Numbered from the stretch's first letter, positions 10,747 through 21,816 are shown. The stretch is 64,000 bases of DNA from Peronospora farinosa (GCA_947646735.1 CANTFK010000164.1:434001-498000), one strand, 5' to 3'. Numbers and translations are program-made. The notes: a model not told the origin generated them from the sequence alone.

Positions 10747-12735
10747 GTGGAGCGGCTGCTAGACGTGTGTGACTATTGGAATTTGTCGGTCAGTGCCGTC
10801 AAGAGTACGTGGGGATATCGGAAGGTCGAGTATCTTGGACATCGAGTTTCCAAAGGGGGACTAGAGGCCCACCCAAAAGATCTTCAGTCTTTGGTCGACC
10901 TACCTCTACCGACAACGCTGAAGGCTATGCAGTCCTTTCTAGGAAGCCTAAATTACTACAGCAGGTACATCGAAGATTATGCCATATACGCGTCGATCCT
11001 TTACGAACTGAGAGAGGTGGATTTTCACGCTTGGAGGTGCAAATGGAAGGCTAACGAGGAAGTGACGGCCCAGGAAGACGACGAAGAAAAATGGTCGAAG
11101 GTACAAGTAGCGTTTGCCATGCTCAAGAACAAGATTGCTACAGCGTCCATCCTACGACATTTCGACCCGGCTAGAGAGGCGTTCATCATTGTCTACGCAA
11201 GTGATTGGGCTATCTCGGCGTCGTTGGTGCAGAATTACGACGGCCTGTATATGCCGGTAATGTTTACGAGCCGAACCCTCAAGTCAAACGAGGTGAACTA
11301 TAGCACAGTGGAAAAGGAAGTGTTGGCGTTGTTACGAATATTGGAAACTTGCTTCACGATGTTGGTCACCCGACCTCTCAAGGTTCTGACGAGGCATTCT
11401 ACACTAGCCTGGCTAGTGAAGTCTTCGGGGTTGCAAGTTCGCTTAGGAAACTGGGCCGCTCTGTTGTCACAGTGGACTTTGGAGATTGTGAAATGCAAGA
11501 AAGGCGAGGACCAGGTACTGGGGGCGTTAGCAGCCAGCATCACGCCTCGAAAGAATGTGGACTCCATTCTGTCGTCAATTGCTCCCAAGAAGCAGTCCAG
11601 GCAAGTGGCCGACCTACCGACGCCCACAGTGGAACTAAATGAAGAACTGTATGTGATGAGTTTCGATGGGTCGGCCCGGGTGAAACAAGGGGGAGGCGCC
11701 TGCAGCGCTATTGTGTGGAGACTCCCTGCATGGACTATAGTCGCAGCTGCGTCGAAATATCTCGACAAGTCTACGGTGAATGAAGCTGAATATGAGGGCA
11801 TGTTACTGGGTTTTGACCTGTTGGAGCCAATGGAGCGACGGCGTTTGATTATTTGTGGAGACTCCAATCTGGTTATAAGACAGATTCGTGGAGAGATTGA
11901 ATGCAAAGCTTCAGGTTTATCCCCGTTGCGGGCCAAGGCGTTGAGTAAGCTCCAGTCGTGGTCCACCCACGCAGTATTACATGTGAAACGAGACTGGAAT
12001 CAGAGCGTAGACCAATTGGCCAGTGCGGCTTTACATCAGCAGCAAGGGGTCGAGTCGATACCAAGAGGAGAGTGGTCGGGTCTAGAAACAATCAATCGGC
12101 TGCCAGAGGTGTTAGTCCCTAGAGACCGAGGCCAGTCGGTCAAGGTATCTGCGGTGACGAGATCACGGTTTCCCGTCAGAATATCTGGAGAGGTCATACA
12201 AGAAGATGTGGTACAACAACTCCGGATGGAAAGGATCCGAGATGCGCAAGAAGAGGAGAGCTGGGTACGCGAGTTGAAGGCATATTTGAATGGATACTGG
12301 AAGGACTTGTCAGTGGAATTGGCCCGAACTTGCAGCAAAATGTCGGAAGATTACGAGATAAGTGAAGAAGGACTGCTGGTGTATTGCCCCGGCCAGAGGA
12401 CCAAGGGAGACGACCGAGACATAACTGCCAGATTGGTGATACCTGAGAGTCTCCAAGCCGACGTCCTCCATCACTATCATAAGAGTTTGGAAGGTGGCCA
12501 TCAGGGAATCGGGCGTAATTATCATCGGATCAGACAATACTGTCATTGGAGGGGTCTGTTCCGGAGTGTTCAGAAATATGTGGGTCAGTGCATGGATTGT
12601 GAGACTGGGAAAGGGAGACCCACTTTACAAGGGAAGTCTCTGGGGAATGTGAAGCGACGTACCCCTTCCAAATTATCGCGATGGACCACATATCATCTCT
12701 CCCCAAGTCACATAAAGGTAATACGGAACTACTGA
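10747..12735 (+). CDS. Element B RNase H, archaeal-type RNase H and integrase N-terminus
   Basis: A 662-codon open stretch. First comes the RT thumb/connection and a gypsy RNase H (GFLGSLNYYSRY-like region, FDPAREAFIIVYASDWA, NYSTVEKEVLALL). Then comes a second RNase H with the residue set D307 (SFDGSAR), E348 (NEAEYEGM), D372 (CGDSNLVI) and D422 (NQSVDQLA). Then the integrase HHCC zinc domain (HHYHKSLEGGHQG, CMDCETGK). The second RNase H resembles the archaeal-type domain known from plant Tat and some oomycete LTR elements. The frame is lost near 12655, before the integrase core. The ATG is internal to a polyprotein. Confidence 0.88.
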   Translation: MERLLDVCDYWNLSVSAVKSTWGYRKVEYLGHRVSKGGLEAHPKDLQSLVDLPLPTTLKAMQSFLGSLNYYSRYIEDYAIYASILYELREVDFHAWRCKWKANEEVTAQEDDEEKWSKVQVAFAMLKNKIATASILRHFDPAREAFIIVYASDWAISASLVQNYDGLYMPVMFTSRTLKSNEVNYSTVEKEVLALLRILETCFTMLVTRPLKVLTRHSTLAWLVKSSGLQVRLGNWAALLSQWTLEIVKCKKGEDQVLGALAASITPRKNVDSILSSIAPKKQSRQVADLPTPTVELNEELYVMSFDGSARVKQGGGACSAIVWRLPAWTIVAAASKYLDKSTVNEAEYEGMLLGFDLLEPMERRRLIICGDSNLVIRQIRGEIECKASGLSPLRAKALSKLQSWSTHAVLHVKRDWNQSVDQLASAALHQQQGVESIPRGEWSGLETINRLPEVLVPRDRGQSVKVSAVTRSRFPVRISGEVIQEDVVQQLRMERIRDAQEEESWVRELKAYLNGYWKDLSVELARTCSKMSEDYEISEEGLLVYCPGQRTKGDDRDITARLVIPESLQADVLHHYHKSLEGGHQGIGRNYHRIRQYCHWRGLFRSVQKYVGQCMDCETGKGRPTLQGKSLGNVKRRTPSKLSRWTTYHLSPSHIKVIRNY

Positions 12736-13013
12736 TCTGGGTCGACCTGTTCACAGGTTATGTGATGGCTAAAGCAAGTGCGTCACGGACACCCAGACAG
12801 TAGCTGAGGAATATGAAGAATGCGTTTTCCGCCGTTTTGGTGCCAGTGAGATGATCCGTCACGATCGGGAACCGGGGTTTGTGTCGGACTTCTTCCGAGC
12901 GTTCAGTCGTATGGTGGGTCAACGTCAGAGAGCGACCATGGCCTACCGACCTCAAGCGAACGGCACTGCGGAGAGAATGGTCCAGACTCTAACAAGATCG
13001 CTCAAGATGTACG
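12650..13013 (+). pseudogene. Element B integrase core, first part
   Basis: In a frame shifted from the preceding segment: FQIIAMDHISSLPKSHKG, then WVDLFTGYVMAKAS, another shift near 12790, then MIRHDREPGFVSDFFRAF and YRPQANGTAERM. This is the D,D-35-E core of a gypsy integrase, which joins cDNA ends to target DNA. It stops at LKMYV where element C is inserted (TSD TACG, 13010-13013) and resumes at 19692. Confidence 0.88.
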
Positions 13014-14152
13014 TGTGGTGAAGTGGCCAGGAGAATCGGGGCCCAGGGTACCAAGGCCCCAGGTACAAGGGTACAGGGGCCCCAGGGTACAAGGGCCCAG
13101 GCCTCGCAAGGTCCCAAGGTTCAATCGAGGGTCACCAGGGACACGGTTTCCAGTCACCAGGGACCGGAGTACTAGTCACCGGGAACAGGGTTTTCAGTTA
13201 CCGAGGACAGGGCTACCAGTGACCGGGGATAGGGTTTCTAGTAACCGGGGACAAGGGTATCAGTCGCCAGGGACAGGGCTTCAAGGACAGGGGTACCAGC
13301 TACAGGGGACAGGGGTATTGAACGTCCAGGTTACCGGGGACAGGGATACCAGTTACCGGGGACAGGGTTTCTAGCAACCGGGGACAAGGGTATCAGTCAC
13401 CATGGACAGGGCACCAGGGACAGGGGTACCAGCTATCGGAGACAGGGGTATCGAACGTCCAGGGTCAAAGGTACAAGGTTACCCTACCGGGCGCACACCA
13501 GGATTCGAAGGGTCCAGTGCCCCGAGGTGGTCCAAGGTCCTAAGTTCAAAGAAGGTACAAGGTATTTCTACGTGCAGAGACAGTACAGGATTCAAGGTCC
13601 AAGGGCCCACGGTACAAGAGACCAGGGTATCAGGGACCTGGGTACAGAGTGCAGGGCACCGGGGTAACGGGGCCCAGGGGGTACCGGGGTACCGGGGCCC
13701 AGCTGTGGAGAAGTGCCAGAGAAATGGGGGGGCCTTCGAAGTTATTATAATAACTGGCGTGAAAGATCTCGGTAACTCTCTTGAATGAGTGACAGGGAGT
13801 GACCAGGGCCCCGAACTGGCCCAAGGTCCCGAGTTCGGAGAAGGTACTAGGATGTCCTACACTACAGACCAAAGGACTAGTGCTGCTAGGGCAGCTTAGG
13901 TGGACCCCAGGTAACGGGTGGGTCCCAGACAACAGGTGGACCCAGGTGACCGGTGGACCCCAGGTGACAGGATGACCCAGGTGACCGGTGGACCCAGGTG
14001 ACCAGTGGACCCCAGGCGACAGGTGGGTCCCATGTGACAGGTGGACCCCAGGCGATAGGTGGACCCAGGTGACTGTTGGACCCAGGTGACCGGTGGACCC
14101 CAGGGAATAGAAGGCACACGGCTTCCTTAAAGTGCAGAGCCGGTACAAGTCC
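13014..14152 (+). repeat. Element C 5' LTR, truncated
   Basis: Matches the first part of the 3' LTR at 17826. It shares the GGGACAGGG minisatellite, the block with CGTGCAGAGACAGTACAGG, and the GGACCCAGGTGACCGGT repeats, up to GCAGAGCCGGTACAAGTCC. After 14152 the match ends and an inverted LTR begins. Confidence 0.8.
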
Positions 14153-17100
14153 AGTGGTGGAGTGGATTCTCAAACGACGTGAGAGAACCACAAACACACA
14201 CAGCGCCGGACTGCCGACTTACGGAGGGGGTACTCCGATACCGTGTCGCGTCAACCTTGGGTCTCACCTTGTGTACCCGTCGGCTTGGCTGGTCTTGCTC
14301 CTCGTTAGACGCAGAAGACTTAAAGAGTTGGTCCTTGTATGGAGGGACTTGGGGGCCACGAGTGGATATGCTTCACTCGGGCCCAGGGTTTCTTGGGCTC
14401 AATCGACTGGGTCGAGAGCAGTGCACCTGGTACTATGTACCCCTTCGGTGGCTAACGGTTTCTTGGTCTTTCGACCCCTTTTCTTGTTCCCCGCAGGGAA
14501 ACCGCTTCCTATAGCGGGTCGTAGAATGGGTACGAACCCACAGGCCAAAATACTTCCTGGGGTTCGTTCGAGCTTGAATCTTACCACACGTCTGTCTTCA
14601 ACGGGGGGGCCAAAATAAATCCCTTCCCCGGAACAGGTGGGTAGATCGAAACAAGCTAGCACTTGAGTCTTGACACCTCAGGCCAACTATCCTGAGGTTC
14701 GACTTGCGTTGCTTGAGCCGTCACCTCACCTGACGTCGGTGGGCCAAAGGGTATCCCGCCCGGAATAGGTGAGGTGACGGAGAAGCTTGTAGGAAGCGCT
14801 TGGAGCTGCCACGTGTAATGCAAATTCGAGTGTGTTTATTTATCTTATTCTCTGTATGCTTTTCTTGCCAAACCCTAACCCTTCGCTCTGGATGGTACCA
14901 CGTGTCAACTTGTGGAAGAACAACTGGCTCTTTTAGGACATGGGACTTGTACCGGCTCTGCACTTTAAGGAAGCCTTGTGCCTTCTATTCCCTGGGGTCC
15001 ACCGGTCACCTGGGTCCAACAGTCACCTGGGTCCACCGGTCACCTAGGTCCACCGGTCACCTGGGTCCACCTGTTGTCTGGGGTCCACCTGTCACGGGGG
15101 GCCCACCTGTCACCTGGGGTACACTGGACCTGGGGTCCACCGGTCACCTGGGTCAACCTGTCGCCGGGGGTCCACCTGTTACCGGGGGTCCACCTGTCAC
15201 GGGGGGTCCACCTGTCACCTGGGGTCCACTGGCCACCTGGGTCAATCTGTCACCTGGGTCAACCTGTCACTGGGGGGTCAATCTGTTACCTGGGGTCAAC
15301 CTGTCACTGGGGGGTCAATCTGTTACCTGGGGTCCACCGGTCACCTGGGTCCAACAGTCACCTGGGTCCACCTATCGCCTGGGGTCCACCTGTCGCCTGG
15401 GGTCCACTGGTTACCTGGGTCCACCGGTCACCTGGGTCATCCTGTCACCTGGGGTCCACCGGTCACCTGGGTCCACCTATTGTCTGGGACCCACCTGTTA
15501 CCTGGGGTCCACCAAAGCTGCCCTTGCAGCACTAGTCCTTTGGTCTGTAGTGTAGGACATCCTAGTATCTTCTCTGAACTCGGGACCTTGGACCAGTTCG
15601 GGGCCCTGGTCACTCCCTGTCACTCATTCAAGAGAGTTACCGAGATCTTTCACGCCAGTTATTATAATAACTTCGAAGGCCCCCCCATTTCTCTGGCACT
15701 TCTCCACAGCTGGGCCCCAGTACCCCGGTACCCCTGGGCCCCGTTACCCCGGTGCCCTGCACTCTGTACCCAGGTCCCTGATACCCTGGTCTCTTGTACC
15801 GTGGGCCCTTGTACCTTGAATCCTGTACTGTCTCTGCACGTAGAAATACCTTGTACCTTCTTTGAACTTAGGACCTTGGACCACCTCGGGGCACTGGACC
15901 CTTCGAATCCTGGTGTGCGCCCGGTAGGGTAACCTTGTACCTTTGACCCTGGACGTTCGATACCCCTGTCTCCGATAGCTGGTACCCCTGTCCCTGGTGC
16001 CCTGTCCCTGGTGATTGGAAACCTTGTCCCTGGTTACTAGAAACCCTGTCCCCGGTAACTGATATCCCTGTCCCCGGTAACTGAAAACCCTGTCCCTGGT
16101 GACTAGTACCCCGGTCCCTGGTAACTGGTATCCCTGTCCCCGGTAACTGAAAACCTTGTCCCTGGTGACTAGGAACCCGCGTCCCTGGTGACTGGTACCC
16201 TTGTCCCTGGTGACCCTCGGTTGAACCTTGGAACCTTGCGAGTCCTGGGTTCTTGTACCCTGGTACCCTGGTCTCTTGTACCGTGGGCCCTTGGACCTTG
16301 GAGCCTGTACTGTCTCTGCACGTAGAAATACCTTGTACCTTCTTTGAACTTAGGACCCTGGACCACCTCGGGGCACTGGCCCTTTCGGGTCCTGGTGTGC
16401 GCCCGGTAGGGTAACCTTGTACCTTTGACCCTGGACGTTCGATACCCCTGTCTCCGATAGCTGGTACCCCTGTCTCTGGTGCCCTGTCCCTGGTGATTGG
16501 AAACCTTGTCCCTGGTTACTAGAAACCCCCCCTGTCCCCGGTAACTGAAAACCCTGTCCCTGGTGACTAGTACCCCGGTCCCTGGTAACTGGTATCCCTG
16601 TCCCCGGAAACTGAAAACCTTGTCCCTGGTGACTAGGAACCCGCGTCCCTGGTGACTGGTACCCTTGTCCCTGGTGACCCTCGGTTGAACCTTGGAACCT
16701 TGCGAGTCCTGGGTTCTTGTACCCTGGTACCCTGGTCTCTTGTACCGTGGGCCCTTGGACCTTGGAGCCTGTACTGTCTCTGCACGTAGAAATACCTTGT
16801 ACCTTCTTTGAACTTAGGACCCTGGACCACCTCGGGGCACTGGCCCTTTCGGGTCCTGGTGTGCGCCCGGTAGGGTAACCTTGTACCTTTGACCCTGGAC
16901 GTTCGATACCCCTGTCTCCGATAGCTGGTACCCCTGTCCCTGGTGCCCTGTCCCTGGTGATTGGAAACCTTGTCCCTGGATACTAGAAACCCTGTCCCCG
17001 GTAACTGGTATCCCTGTCCCCGGTAACTGAAAACCCTGTCCCTGGTGACTAGTACCCCGGTCCCTGGTAACTGGTATCCCTGTCCCCGGTAACTGAAAAC

Positions 17101-17714
17101 CTTGTCCCTGGTGACTAGGAACCCGCGTCCCTGGTGACTGGTACCCTTGTCCCTGGTGACCCTCGGTTGAACCTTGGAACCTTGCGAGTCCTGGGTTCTT
17201 GTACCCTGGTACCCTGGTCTCTTGTACCGTGGGCCCTTGGACCTTGGATCCTGTACTGTCTCTGCACGTAGAAATACCTTGTACCTTCTTTGAACATAGG
17301 ACCTTGGACCACCTCGGGGCACTGGACCCTTCGAATCCTGTTGTGCGCACGGTAGGGTAATCTTGTACCTTTGACCCTGGACGTTCGATACCCCTGTCTC
17401 CGATAGCTGGTACCCCTGTCCCTGGTTACTAGAAACCCTGTCCCCGGTAACTGGTATCCCTGTCCCTGGTGCCCTGTCCCTGGTGACTGATAACCTTGTC
17501 CCCGGTTGCTAGAAACCCTGTCCCCGGTAACGGAAAACTCTGTCCCTAGTGACTAGTACTCCGGTCCCTGGTGACTAGAAACCCTGTCCCTGGTGACCCT
17601 CGATTGAACCTTGGGACCTTGCGAGGCCTGGGCCCTTGTACCCTAAGGCCCCTGTACCCTGGTACCCTGGGGCCTTGGTACTCTGGGCCCCGATCCTCCT
17701 GGCACTTCACCACA
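14153..17714 (-). repeat. Inverted C-family LTR with expanded internal repeats
   Basis: Reads on the minus strand from TGTGGTGAAGTGCC at 17714 to CACTCCACCAC near 14154. At 3.56 kb it is about twice the other copies, because a ~480-bp block (marked by CTGTCTCTGCACGTAGAAAT at about 15827, 16309, 16771 and 17259) is present about four times. No target duplication is seen on its own flanks (AAGTCC against GAAGCATT). Confidence 0.8.
15000..15530 (+). repeat. GGTCCACCGGTCACCTGG minisatellite
   Basis: Dense tandem array of 16-21-bp units such as GGTCCACCTGTCACCTGG. Shorter versions lie at 13910-14110 and 18615-18850. Reading frames through it encode only repeated Gly-Pro-Pro-Val-Thr-like peptides and are not genes. 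Confidence 0.85.
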
Positions 17715-17825
17715 GAAGCATTGAAGTAGAATGACCACATGGACATTTACTGCTATTCCAAAGGGACAGGACAAGGGTGCACGTGGTCTTGTCGCAGTTC
17801 GGAAGACCAGCGCGCACGGGACAGC
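17715..17825 (+). other. Short internal region of element C
   Basis: Unique 111-bp piece between the inverted LTR and the 3' LTR, ending GCACGGGACAGC directly before TGTGGTG, which could serve as a polypurine-like primer. It has no open frame of note and is the only non-LTR sequence found in C. Confidence 0.5.
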
Positions 17826-19691
17826 TGTGGTGAAGTGGCCAGGAGAATCGGGGCCCAGAGTACCAAGGCCCCAGGGTACCAGGGTACAGGGGCCTTAGGG
17901 TACAAGGGCCCAGGCCTCGCAAGGTCCCAAGGTTCAATCGAGGGTCACCAGGGACAGGGTTTCCAGTCACCAGGGACCGGAGTACTAGTCACTAGGGACA
18001 GAGTTTTACGTTACCGGGGACAGGGATACCAGTGACCGGGGACAGGGTTTCTAGCAACCGGGGACAAGGTTATCAGTCACCAGGGACAGGGCTCCAAGGA
18101 CAGGGGTACCAGCTATCGGAGACAGGGGTATCGAACGTCCAGGGTCAAAGGTACAAGGTTACCCTACCGGGCGCACACCAGGATTCGAAGGGTCCAGTGC
18201 CCCGAGGTGGTCCAAGGTCCTAAGTTCAAAGAAGGTACAAGGTATTTCTACGTGCAGAGACAGTACAGGATTCAAGGTCCAAGGGCCCACGGTACAAGAG
18301 ACCAGGGTATCAGGGACCTGGGTACCGGTGTGCCGGGGCCCAGGGTACCAGGGTAACGAGGCCCAGGGTACCAGGGTAACGGGGCCCAGGGGTACCGGGG
18401 TACCGGGGGCCCAGCTGTGGAGAAGTGCCAGAGAAATGGGGGGGGCCTTCGAAGTTATTATCATAACTGGCGTGAAAGATCTCGGTCACTCTCTTGAATG
18501 AGTGACAGGGAGTGACCAGGGCCCCGAACTGGTCCAAGGTCCCGAGTTCTGAGAAGGTACTAGGATGTCCTACACTACAGACCAAAGGACTAGTGCTGCT
18601 AGGGCAGCTTAGGTGGACCCCAGGTAACAGGTGGGTCCCAGACAACAGGTGGACCCAGGTGACCGGTGGACCCCAGGTGACAGGATGACCCAGGTGACCG
18701 GTGGACCCAGGTGACCAGTGGACCCCAGGCGACTGGTGGGTCCCATGTGACAGGTGGACCCCAGGCGATAGGTGGACCCAGGTGACCGGTGGACCTAGGT
18801 GACCGGTGGACCCAGGTGACTGTTGGACCCAGGTGACCGGTGGACCCCAGGGAATAGAAGGCACAAGGCTTCCTTAAAGTGCAGAGCCGGTACAAGTCCC
18901 ATGTCCTAAAAGAGCCAGTTGTTCTTCCACAAGTTGACACGTGGTACCATCCAGAGCGAAGGGTTAGGGTTTGGCAAGAAAAGCATACAGAGAATAAGAT
19001 AAATAAACACACTCGAATTTGCATTACACGTGGCAGCTCCAAGAGCTTCCTTCAAGCTTCTCCGTCACCTCACCTATTCCGGGCGGGATACCCTTTGGCC
19101 CACCGACGTCAGGTGAGGTGACGGCTCAAGCAACGCAAGTCGAACCTCAGGATAGTTGGCCTGAGGTGTCAAGACTCAAGTGCTAGCTTGTTTCGATCTA
19201 CCCACCTGTTCCGGGGAAGGGATTTATTTTGGCCCCCCCCCGTTGAAGACAGACGTGTGGTAAGATTCAAGCTCGAACGAACCCCAGGAAGTATTTTGGC
19301 CTGTGGGTTCGTACCCATTCTACGACCCGCTATAGGAAGCGGTTTCCCTGCGGGGAACAAGAAAAGGGGTCGAAAGACCAAGAAACCGTTAGCCACCGAA
19401 GGGGTACATAGTACCAGGTGCACTGCTCTCGACCCAGTCGATTGAGCCCAAGAAACCCTGGGCCCGAGTGAAGCATATCCACTCGTGGCCCCCAAGTCCC
19501 TCCATACAAGGACCAACTCTTTAAGTCTTCTGCGTCTAACGAGGAGCAAGACCAGCCAAGCCGACGGGTACACAAGGTGAGACCCAAGGTTGACGCGACA
19601 CGGTATCGGAGTACCCCCTCCGTAAGTCGGCAGTCCGGCGCTGTGTGTGTTTGTGGTTCTCTCACGTCGTTTGAGAATCCACTCCACCACA
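17826..19691 (+). repeat. Element C 3' LTR
   Basis: 1866 bases from TGTGGTGAAGTGG to CACTCCACCACA, then the TACG duplication. Its order is a GGGACAGGG minisatellite, a unique block, a GGACCCAGGTGACCGG minisatellite, and a terminal region with GGGTTAGGGTTTGGC and poly-C near 19233 that is homologous to the LTR ends of A and B. Confidence 0.88.
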
Positions 19692-20514
19692 TACGTAGCC
19701 GACGTGGGACAGCGAGACTGGGATGAGTACGCGGAACGATTAACGTTCGCGTTAAACACGGCTCAAGACAGAGTACGAGAGGAAACACCGTTCTATCTGG
19801 TACATGGATGGGATGCTAGGACCACTCTTGAGACTATGTTACCGGTGGTGAACACTTGACGTCAAGAATCAGGACCTCGGAGATGGAGATATCGGATTCA
19901 GAGTCACTATCAGCGAGCAAGAGACCAAGTCAACGAGAATTTACGGGCGGCTAGTGCAAGCGCAAAATGAAGGGGTAGTCGGCCACGAAATTCAGCCAGG
20001 GGCCGGGAATGGCTATACTTAGACCGAGTGAAGGAGGGGTATGCCAAGAAATTGGCCCACCTATGGCATGGATCGTTCCGAGTCCAGGAGTTAGTCGGAG
20101 ATCATGCAGTACGTCTGGAGTTACGAGGTACAGAATACAGAATACAGACTATTCCCAATTGTGCACATCTCCAAGCTCAAGCCCGTCAGAGAGTTCCCCG
20201 ATCGACCTAATAGCGAGCTGAAAGTGGATGGAACGGATCGAGTCGACTTCGACGAATGTCTGCTATCAGAAGACAGCTGGGTGCGGGAATTGTAAGAGGG
20301 CGAGTATGAAGTCGAAGAAATTTTAGAGAGTCGTACAGGCAAGAAGACTCGGTATGGGAGGCAACAACGAGAATTCCTCGTGCAATGGAAGGGAAACCCT
20401 GACCCCTCGTGGGTGGGCGAAGTGGATCTGAATTGCGGAGTCTTACTCCGGGACTTCGAGCGCAAGAAGACAAGCCATAACCGCTTCGAAGTAATGCAAA
20501 GCCATGAAAACTAG
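19692..20514 (+). pseudogene. Element B integrase C-terminus and chromodomain
   Basis: Resumes the integrase after element C: DVGQRDWDEYAERLTFALN and REETPFYLVHGWDART near 19695-19830, then FRVQELVGDHAVRLEL and FPIVHISKLKPVREFPDRP near 20070-20210. After an in-frame TAA (20293-20295) comes a chromodomain at about 20300-20460 (YEVEEILESRTGKK, FLVQWKGNPDPSWV, LLRDFER). Chromodomains of such elements are thought to guide integration to particular chromatin. A frameshift near 20130-20150, at an ACAGAATACAGAAT duplication, and the TAA break it. Confidence 0.88.
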
Positions 20515-20660
20515 CAGACGGTGGGTCAGAACCAGGGGAAGACATGGCTGGACAGACACGAGTTAGAGATGGATGAACAACAAAGGAGACAGTAAAGGAC
20601 CTACGTGACGAAGGAAGTGAAGACATGCGCGTGCTCAATCCGTTGTACGGTTGAGCAAGT

Positions 20661-20672
20661 GCAGGGGGCGGC
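20661..20672 (+). promoter_or_regulatory. Polypurine tract of element B
   Basis: GCAGGGGGCGGC directly abuts the 3' LTR start at 20673, the expected place for the plus-strand primer. Confidence 0.6.
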
Positions 20673-21816
20673 TGTGGTGAAGTGCTAATTTTGTGATGTG
20701 GAGGTCCTAGACTCCAGTTGGATGCGGAGTATAGGCCGTGGGTCAGGGACAGGGGACCAGAAAGACAAGGGCCTCGAAGGGGAGCGACCGTTGGTGGAGA
20801 ACAATCCGCAGGATTCGCCGAAGAAAATCAGTATCAGGATACCGGTTAAACGGTACCAAAGGGAGTTGATCATGGCCGCTCATTGGTCGACCTGGCCCCT
20901 CGTTGGTAGACCCGGGTCCCTCATTGGTAAACCCGGTCCCTCATCGGTCGACCCGGTCCCTCATCGGTCGACCCGGTCCCTCATCGGTCGACCCGGTCCC
21001 TCATCAGTCGACCCGGTCCCTCATCAGTCGACCCGGTCCCTCATCAGTCGACCCGGTCCCTCGTTGGTAGACCTGGGTCCCTCATCAGTCGACCTCGGCC
21101 CCTCGGGGTTCGGTCACTCCGGACCAGTTAATACAAGGATCAGACTAGTCGACGCAAGGAATCAGATCTTCAGGCAAGGATAGAGTAAAGGAGTTAAAAG
21201 GATAGGAATATATTAAATACTACTCAATTTGCGATCTACGTGGCACGACTCCGTCACCCAAGAAGAACTTGCTCTAAGTTACTCACTGTTCCGGGAAAAG
21301 AGATATATTTGTCCCCCCCGTCGAAGACAGTTGTGTAGCGAAGTTCAAGGGCGAATAGAGCTCCAGGATATATTTGGCCTGTGAGCACGTTCGAGTAGCA
21401 ACACCCCCCCCCCCCCCCCAAGATCCGCTATCGGAAGCGGTCTCCTTCACCACAAAGGTCCGTGAGCAACGTAAAGGTCAGGTGGTTAATACCCCTGAAA
21501 CAGAAGGAAAAGGCCAGGGATAAGCTCCCTGAAGAATTTGGCTCTAAGTCCACTCTCGACTAGGTCGATCGAGTGGCCACCTACCGGCCCACCGAGTGAA
21601 GCATATCCACTCGAGGCCCCCAGGTCCACCTCCCTCAAGGCAGACATCTACATCGTCACCAAGTCCTCCGAAGAGTGCAACCCGCCAGCCGACGGGTACA
21701 CAAGGTGAGAGAAGGTTCATACGCGGCATCGCGGTACCCCCTCCGACAGTCGGCAGTCCGGCACAGTGAGTGGTTTGGGGTCTCATCATACAATTATGAG
21801 AACCCACTCCACCACA
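20673..21816 (+). repeat. Element B 3' LTR
   Basis: 1144 bases, TGTGGTGAAGTG to CACTCCACCACA, followed by the CCTT duplication. It contains a 21-bp tandem repeat at 20885-21105, poly-C runs near 21314 and 21404, and homology throughout to 5134-6136. Confidence 0.93.
20885..21105 (+). repeat. 21-bp minisatellite in the element B 3' LTR
   Basis: About ten tandem copies of a unit like GTCCCTCATCGGTCGACCCG. The second half shifts to CATCAGTCGACC variants. The 5' LTR of B has only about three units (5345-5430) and the LTR of A has about sixteen (22262-22612), so copy number changes quickly between LTR copies. Confidence 0.85.

Larger units (their letters stand above)
13014..19691 (+). mobile_element. 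Element C: non-coding LTR element (LARD/TRIM-like) with an extra inverted LTR
   Basis: Inserted in the integrase of element B with TSD TACG (13010-13013 and 19692-19695). It starts TGTGGTGAAGTGG and ends CACTCCACCACA. Parts: a truncated plus LTR (13014-14152), an inverted complete LTR (14153-17714), a 111-bp internal piece (17715-17825) and a complete plus LTR (17826-19691). No protein-coding region is visible. Long open frames here read through GT/C-rich minisatellites and give low-complexity peptides. The termini and the R/U5-like end match the LTRs of A and B, so an A/B-type element probably mobilised it in trans. Confidence 0.85.
5134..21816 (+). mobile_element. Ty3/Gypsy chromodomain element B with dual RNase H, interrupted by element C
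   Basis: Plus-strand LTR retrotransposon with 5' LTR 5134-6136, PBS at 6138, gag, protease, RT, RNase H, archaeal-type RNase H, integrase and chromodomain, a polypurine tract at 20661 and 3' LTR 20673-21816. It is flanked by CCTT (5130-5133 and 21817-21820). Without element C it is about 10.0 kb. It lies within the 5' LTR of element A in the opposite orientation, so the two bodies form a palindrome with arms of about 5.1 kb. Many stops and frameshifts make it non-autonomous. The two LTRs differ by scattered substitutions and by copy number of a 21-bp repeat. Confidence 0.95.

Noticed and set aside
14800..17350. Open frames of 180-250 codons through the minisatellites of element C
   Set aside because: They are open in several frames on both strands, encode only short repeated peptides, and follow the repeat period. 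They are by-products of repeats lacking stop triplets.
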